In this document: in pieces, positions 32,958 through 35,599 of the stretch | How positions within the stretch are numbered: the stretch's first letter is position 1 | Layout of the letters: every line of letters starts with the position of its first letter | Assembly (NCBI RefSeq): GCF_011009555.1 | Contig: NZ_QXHD01000003.1 | Coordinates: forward strand, 457,659-493,257 | DNA from: Adonisia turfae CCMR0081 | Lineage (GTDB): Bacteria > Cyanobacteriota > Cyanobacteriia > Phormidesmidales > Phormidesmidaceae | DNA: 35,599 bases | Direction of reading: 5' to 3' | The notes under the pieces: model-generated | Database searches by the model: none | The model's input: only the letters and a program-made list of their open reading frames with translations | What the model was told of the DNA's origin: nothing | Translations under genes and position numbers: made by a program

Positions 32958-35201
32958 ATGAAACAATTCATAGCTAAAATAGCTAATTCAAGAGCTATTT
33001 TTATGATTGGCTGTGGTTATCTATTTTTAGCATTTCTTCCCTTACACTGGCCCATTAACATTGGTCTAGATCCATCTTGGTCATATGGTATAACCCGTGC
33101 TGCTCAATCTGGAATGCAGTTTGGCAAGGACATTATATTTACCTTTGGTCCTTGGGGATTCTTGACCCATGGTGTTTCGATGGAGATTGTCTGGTGGCAG
33201 ATCTGGCTATTTCGCACGATAGTTCACCTAATGTTTTGGGTGGTTTTTACACGTCTCATACTTACCACGGACAAATCTCACATTCTATATAAGTACCTGG
33301 CTATTTTTTCTATTGGCTTAATCTATTGTAGAGGTCTATCACATGATTATGAATTAGCGTATACTTTGTTAGCTTTGGTTACTCTGCTATTGCACAAAAA
33401 ATTAAATTCTTTCTGGATACTTTTGTTAGGGGGATTAGCAGGTTTTTTAAGCTTAACCAAGCTCTCTCTTGGTATAAAAGCATTTCTTTTATTTCTCCCA
33501 TTATTATACCCTAAGCTTGCTAATGGTGAAAGTCCAAAAACGAGTTACCTTGCTAGATTCATTCCTAACATTAGCTTTTTAATTGTTTTTATAAGTGCTT
33601 TCCTATTAGCTGGTGAGTTATTCGTTTATCCTGCGGAGTTATTTCAGAAAAGTATAAGATTTTCGCTGTTCTTTGTCTTAGTATCTCTATTACTAACAAT
33701 TATTGTAACTTTCTTTAAAGCAAATAATCCTCTAGGTTTAAACCGTACATACGGTTTCAATTTCTTAAAAATCATAGAAGAGTTTAGTAAACAAAGTAAG
33801 AAAAGAGAATCTAGAGGGTTTTGGCCAGATTGGCATAGTCTTCTGGTTATTTCATTTGCCATATCTACCCTATTACTCTCGTTACTTAATCGAGATATCT
33901 ATCGGTACCTTCACACGGCACTAGAGATAACCTCAGGATACTCAAGTGCCATGAGCGTCATTGGCCCTAGGCCAGAACTATTGTTCGGATTAGTTTGTCT
34001 GGTTTCGATTTTGTTTTATTGCCTAGAGCAAGCACGATTATCTCTGCAAAACCCTCGACTCATAGCTTACTTCCTATCAGTATTCTTGTTTTCTTGGTTT
34101 TCTTTTAAACATGGTTTTGTTCGTCAAGATGGACATATGTTTCTATTCTTTCACACCCTTCTAATAGTTATATGTACTATTCTGATGGTGCATCGAAATT
34201 CATTACAACCTTCTGGCAATACGCCTCCAATCAAAAGACCTTATAGAAGACCGTTTGTCCTTTGGATTATGGCATTCCTTACAGTCTTCTATCTTATTAA
34301 TCCAAGTTTATTTGGTCGAGAGTTCGGTCAAGTAAACTTAACCTCATTAAGTCCACTTTCAGTCATTAGACGAGTTCAATATACAAGTGATATTTATGGC
34401 AAATATTTGATTGGGCAAAAACAATCTCAACGAAACTTAGAGCCGGAGGATTTAGGGGATTCTGTGCGGAATATTCTTGGTTCTGAAAGTGTAGATATTA
34501 TTCCATGGGATATCGTTAGAGCTGAAAAAAATAATTTAAACTGGCAGCCGCGCCCAATTTTTCAGTCATATGCTGTTTATACAGACTTTTTAGATACTAA
34601 AAATTTAGAGAGCTTTCAACTTAATCCTCGCAAGTATCTGCTCTACGATTTTAAATCCATCGATGGAAGGCATCCATTTTTTGATGAGCCTAAAACACTA
34701 AGGTATGTATTATGTAATTATGACAAGGTAAGTTTAGATAAACAATCGAGTAGCTCTTTAATTTTACAGAATCGTTCGCTCGATAGTCGATGTGCAACTG
34801 ATGGCTTACCAATATCTCAAGCTAAAGAATGGAATGTGCCAATTTCAATTGACGAGATGGATTCCGGCTTCACTACTGTAAAGGTGAAAGTTGGTTACAC
34901 GTTACTGGGTAAGTTATACAAGCTACTTTTTAGAGCTCCCCCTACATATATAGAAGTTCAATATTATAATGGTTCAACGAGTCGGTACAGATTCATTCCT
35001 GAAAATGCTCAAGGTGGTTTAGTTATCAATCCTCTACCTTCATCTAGTGAGATGTTTGATTTGACATTTTTTGAAACAGAATCATACTCCAATAGCAATA
35101 AAGTTAGGACGCTTGAATTCTCTAATTCCAACTCGCTTCTTTATAAAAAGAGTTTGGCATTGGAGTTTAATAATTACTCCCTTGACAAAACTAATAGTTA
35201 G
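32958..35201 (+). CDS. Large polytopic membrane protein, possible GT-C-type glycosyltransferase
   Basis: 747 residues from the ATG at 32958; the longest frame starts at a TTG eight codons earlier. About ten membrane spans fill residues 12 to 440, and a soluble domain of about 300 residues follows. After the first span comes NIGLDPSWSYGITRAAQSGM then QFGKDIIFTFGPWGFLTHG. An Asp in the first periplasmic loop followed by this D-x-S-W...G.x.FG.D..FT.GP pattern recalls GT-C polyprenol-phosphate-dependent transferases and related uncharacterised proteins. I cannot place it in a named family. The C-terminal part would be periplasmic if the N terminus is cytoplasmic. A GtrA-like gene follows; GtrA proteins flip polyprenyl-phosphate-glucose for GT-C partners, which supports a side-chain glycosylation role. 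It is A+T-rich compared with rfbB. Confidence 0.7.
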   Translation: MKQFIAKIANSRAIFMIGCGYLFLAFLPLHWPINIGLDPSWSYGITRAAQSGMQFGKDIIFTFGPWGFLTHGVSMEIVWWQIWLFRTIVHLMFWVVFTRLILTTDKSHILYKYLAIFSIGLIYCRGLSHDYELAYTLLALVTLLLHKKLNSFWILLLGGLAGFLSLTKLSLGIKAFLLFLPLLYPKLANGESPKTSYLARFIPNISFLIVFISAFLLAGELFVYPAELFQKSIRFSLFFVLVSLLLTIIVTFFKANNPLGLNRTYGFNFLKIIEEFSKQSKKRESRGFWPDWHSLLVISFAISTLLLSLLNRDIYRYLHTALEITSGYSSAMSVIGPRPELLFGLVCLVSILFYCLEQARLSLQNPRLIAYFLSVFLFSWFSFKHGFVRQDGHMFLFFHTLLIVICTILMVHRNSLQPSGNTPPIKRPYRRPFVLWIMAFLTVFYLINPSLFGREFGQVNLTSLSPLSVIRRVQYTSDIYGKYLIGQKQSQRNLEPEDLGDSVRNILGSESVDIIPWDIVRAEKNNLNWQPRPIFQSYAVYTDFLDTKNLESFQLNPRKYLLYDFKSIDGRHPFFDEPKTLRYVLCNYDKVSLDKQSSSSLILQNRSLDSRCATDGLPISQAKEWNVPISIDEMDSGFTTVKVKVGYTLLGKLYKLLFRAPPTYIEVQYYNGSTSRYRFIPENAQGGLVINPLPSSSEMFDLTFFETESYSNSNKVRTLEFSNSNSLLYKKSLALEFNNYSLDKTNS

Positions 35202-35260
35202 TCACGTTTAACTACGCTAGGGACATAAAAATCAGAAAAAAAGTTAGCAACAAAAAGTTA

Positions 35261-35599
35261 ATGATGCCTGCTTTTTTATCTCTTAAAATAACTAGGTTTT
35301 TGCTTGGTGGTGGCTTAGCTGCAGCTCTCAACCTGGTGCTAATATTTATCCTTGTAGATAATGTTGGCTTTGATTCTGCTGTGCTGCGAAATCTAGCTAA
35401 CATCATCTCGATGGAGATTTCGCTTGTTGCTAGCTTTTTTATCTATAGAATCTGGGTTTGGCCTGGTGGTTCCTGGAAAATTAAGCGGATACTCTTCAAT
35501 CAGTTACCCCTCTATCATCTGTCTGCTGGTTTATCGATCCTATTGAGAACTTTAGTCATTTTTCCTGTTCTTGATTGGCTGGGTGTAAACTATTTGATT
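35261..35599 (+). CDS. GtrA-family membrane protein (partial, runs off the window)
   Basis: An open frame from ATG-ATG at 35261/35264 continues to the last base (113 codons, no stop). LKITRFLLGGGLAAALNLVL, then RNLANIISMEISLVASFFIY and RIWVWPG, are the pattern of the GtrA/DPMS-associated four-helix family. At least three spans are seen. GtrA-like proteins are thought to flip undecaprenyl-phosphate-linked sugars for glycosylation at the outer face of the membrane. The gene is 59 bases after the large membrane protein on the same strand, so the two probably work together. Confidence 0.8.
   Translation, partial: MMPAFLSLKITRFLLGGGLAAALNLVLIFILVDNVGFDSAVLRNLANIISMEISLVASFFIYRIWVWPGGSWKIKRILFNQLPLYHLSAGLSILLRTLVIFPVLDWLGVNYLI

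Noticed and set aside
1..35599. tRNA, rRNA, transposase genes and insertion sequences
   Set aside because: None were recognised by reading the intergenic regions and frames; a covariance-model search was not possible, so small RNAs cannot be excluded.

Overview
The window is a piece of a cyanobacterial chromosome. The evidence is a divergent 31-codon gene resembling the cytochrome b6f subunit PetL, a pyruvate kinase with a C-terminal PEP-utiliser domain, and eight copies of the HIP1 octamer GCGATCGC in 35.6 kb where about 0.5 would be expected by chance. The genus cannot be named from sequence alone.

Region 1 (1-6.8 kb) is ordinary metabolism. It holds the 3' end of a pyruvate kinase gene, then on the minus strand leuD, a GH13-type sugar phosphorylase, a Crp/Fnr-family regulator with a clear rho-independent terminator, and leuC. 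petL is divergent from leuC. A broken fragment of a pyridoxamine-phosphate-oxidase-like gene lies between leuD and the phosphorylase, so the two isopropylmalate isomerase subunits are about 4 kb apart.

Region 2 (6.8-35.6 kb) is a large surface-polysaccharide locus. On the minus strand are an O-antigen ligase/polymerase-like membrane protein, a WbaP-type initiating sugar-phosphate transferase and a GT4 glycosyltransferase. Plus-strand genes follow: a DegT-type sugar aminotransferase, a Wzm/Wzt ABC exporter with a C-terminal cargo-binding domain, two methyltransferases, a WbsX-GT4 fusion, a GT2, an NDP-sugar epimerase and a third methyltransferase. Next come a minus-strand A+T-rich pair (sulfotransferase-like and acyltransferase-3), three GT2-type proteins, the dTDP-rhamnose operon rfbC-rfbD-rfbA-rfbB, a remnant of gmd, a large GT-C-like membrane protein and the start of a GtrA-family gene that runs off the window. 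Together these would prime a lipid carrier, make dTDP-L-rhamnose and an amino sugar, build and decorate a chain (methyl, acyl, possibly sulfate) and export it by ABC transporter.

The most interesting element is the methyltransferase at 15145-16221. Just after wzm/wzt, it joins a methyltransferase domain to a long coiled coil built from six complete 21-bp repeats plus a partial one (LQDTQSK heptads), and ends in a basic amphipathic tail. This is the layout of WbdD-type chain terminators, in which a methyl-capping enzyme carries a coiled-coil ruler that sets O-polysaccharide length and Wzt recognises the cap. Here the ruler is encoded by near-identical DNA repeats, so its length could change by repeat slippage. 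That is an inference and is set out as a testable finding.
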